A DNA stretch of 64,000 nt from CBDDFV01 sp965227335 (GTDB lineage: Bacteria > Planctomycetota > Phycisphaerae > Phycisphaerales > SM1A02). The DNA is taken from contig CBDDFV010000008.1 in the NCBI GenBank assembly GCA_965227335.1, positions 244,537-308,536 of the forward strand. Direction: 5' to 3'. The position numbers were made by a program, and so were the translations under genes. Positions 63,941 to 64,000 of this stretch are shown in pieces. Below the pieces are notes generated by a model that searched no databases, was not told the DNA's origin, and was given only the letters and a program-made list of their open reading frames with translations. Positions within the stretch are counted from its first letter, which is position 1. Every line of letters starts with the position of its first letter.

Positions 63941-64000
63941 CATAGGCCCCGAAGTAGTTCCTTTTTGTGGTTTACGTTAGGAATCCTATAAGGCAATCCC
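63941..64000. repeat. Palindromic MITE-like repeat, copy 2 (cut by window edge)
   Basis: Matches 59998-60057 with only a few substitutions (for example GAAGTAG for TAAGTAG). The expected right arm would lie just beyond the window. Confidence 0.8.

Overview
The window joins two unrelated genomes. Bases 1 to about 51,170 are GC-rich bacterial DNA with Shine-Dalgarno sites, tightly overlapping operons and a planctomycete flavour: two exported proteins end in the LDGDG...LLAAWG dockerin-like tail typical of Phycisphaerae-type planctomycetes. From about 51,200 to the right edge the DNA is eukaryotic. It has a spliced minus-strand gene whose exon phases match (one intron appears to be GA-AG), interstitial TTTAGGG/CCCTAAA telomere-type repeats, (TA)n microsatellites, a 59-bp tandem array and palindromic repeats. 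This fits a dinoflagellate (Symbiodiniaceae-like) host, so the join is most simply a chimeric contig of an alga and an associated planctomycete.

Bases 1-26,400 are the right part of a phage-like integrated element. A minus-strand replication and recombination module (sigma-like factor, unknown 103 aa protein, PD-(D/E)XK nuclease, RecA-like ATPase, DUF669 protein, ERCC4-type nuclease, RecD2 helicase, P4-type primase-helicase) ends at a 526-bp gap with iteron-like ATGACRCA repeats and a ParB/DNA-methyltransferase fusion. Small plus-strand genes lie at the far left. Between 12.5 and 22.9 kb is a nine-gene defence-type operon: SAM-dependent methyltransferase-like protein, DUF1848 protein, HsdR, HsdM, HsdS, XRE regulator, ImmA/IrrE-type metallopeptidase and two proteins I do not recognise. 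A shared 15-bp motif stands before its first gene and before the last pair, suggesting one repressor controls both. A large serine recombinase cassette (69 aa protein, DUF2924, recombinase, HTH protein) and one cargo gene close the element.

Bases 26,640-51,170 are host chromosome: initiator tRNA with its own promoter and terminator, exported dockerin-type proteins, an SDR/DUF2867 protein, the imuA-imuB-dnaE2 mutasome, an ECF sigma factor with a membrane partner, msrP, a PA0069-type radical SAM protein, a queuosine-tRNA mannosyltransferase homologue, a Fur-family regulator, yacG-tsaE-thiL, and an esterase gene cut off at the join.

The strongest candidate for something undescribed is the 12.5-22.9 kb operon: a type I restriction system physically and regulatorily tied to an XRE/ImmA switch, a methyltransferase-DUF1848 pair and two unknown proteins.
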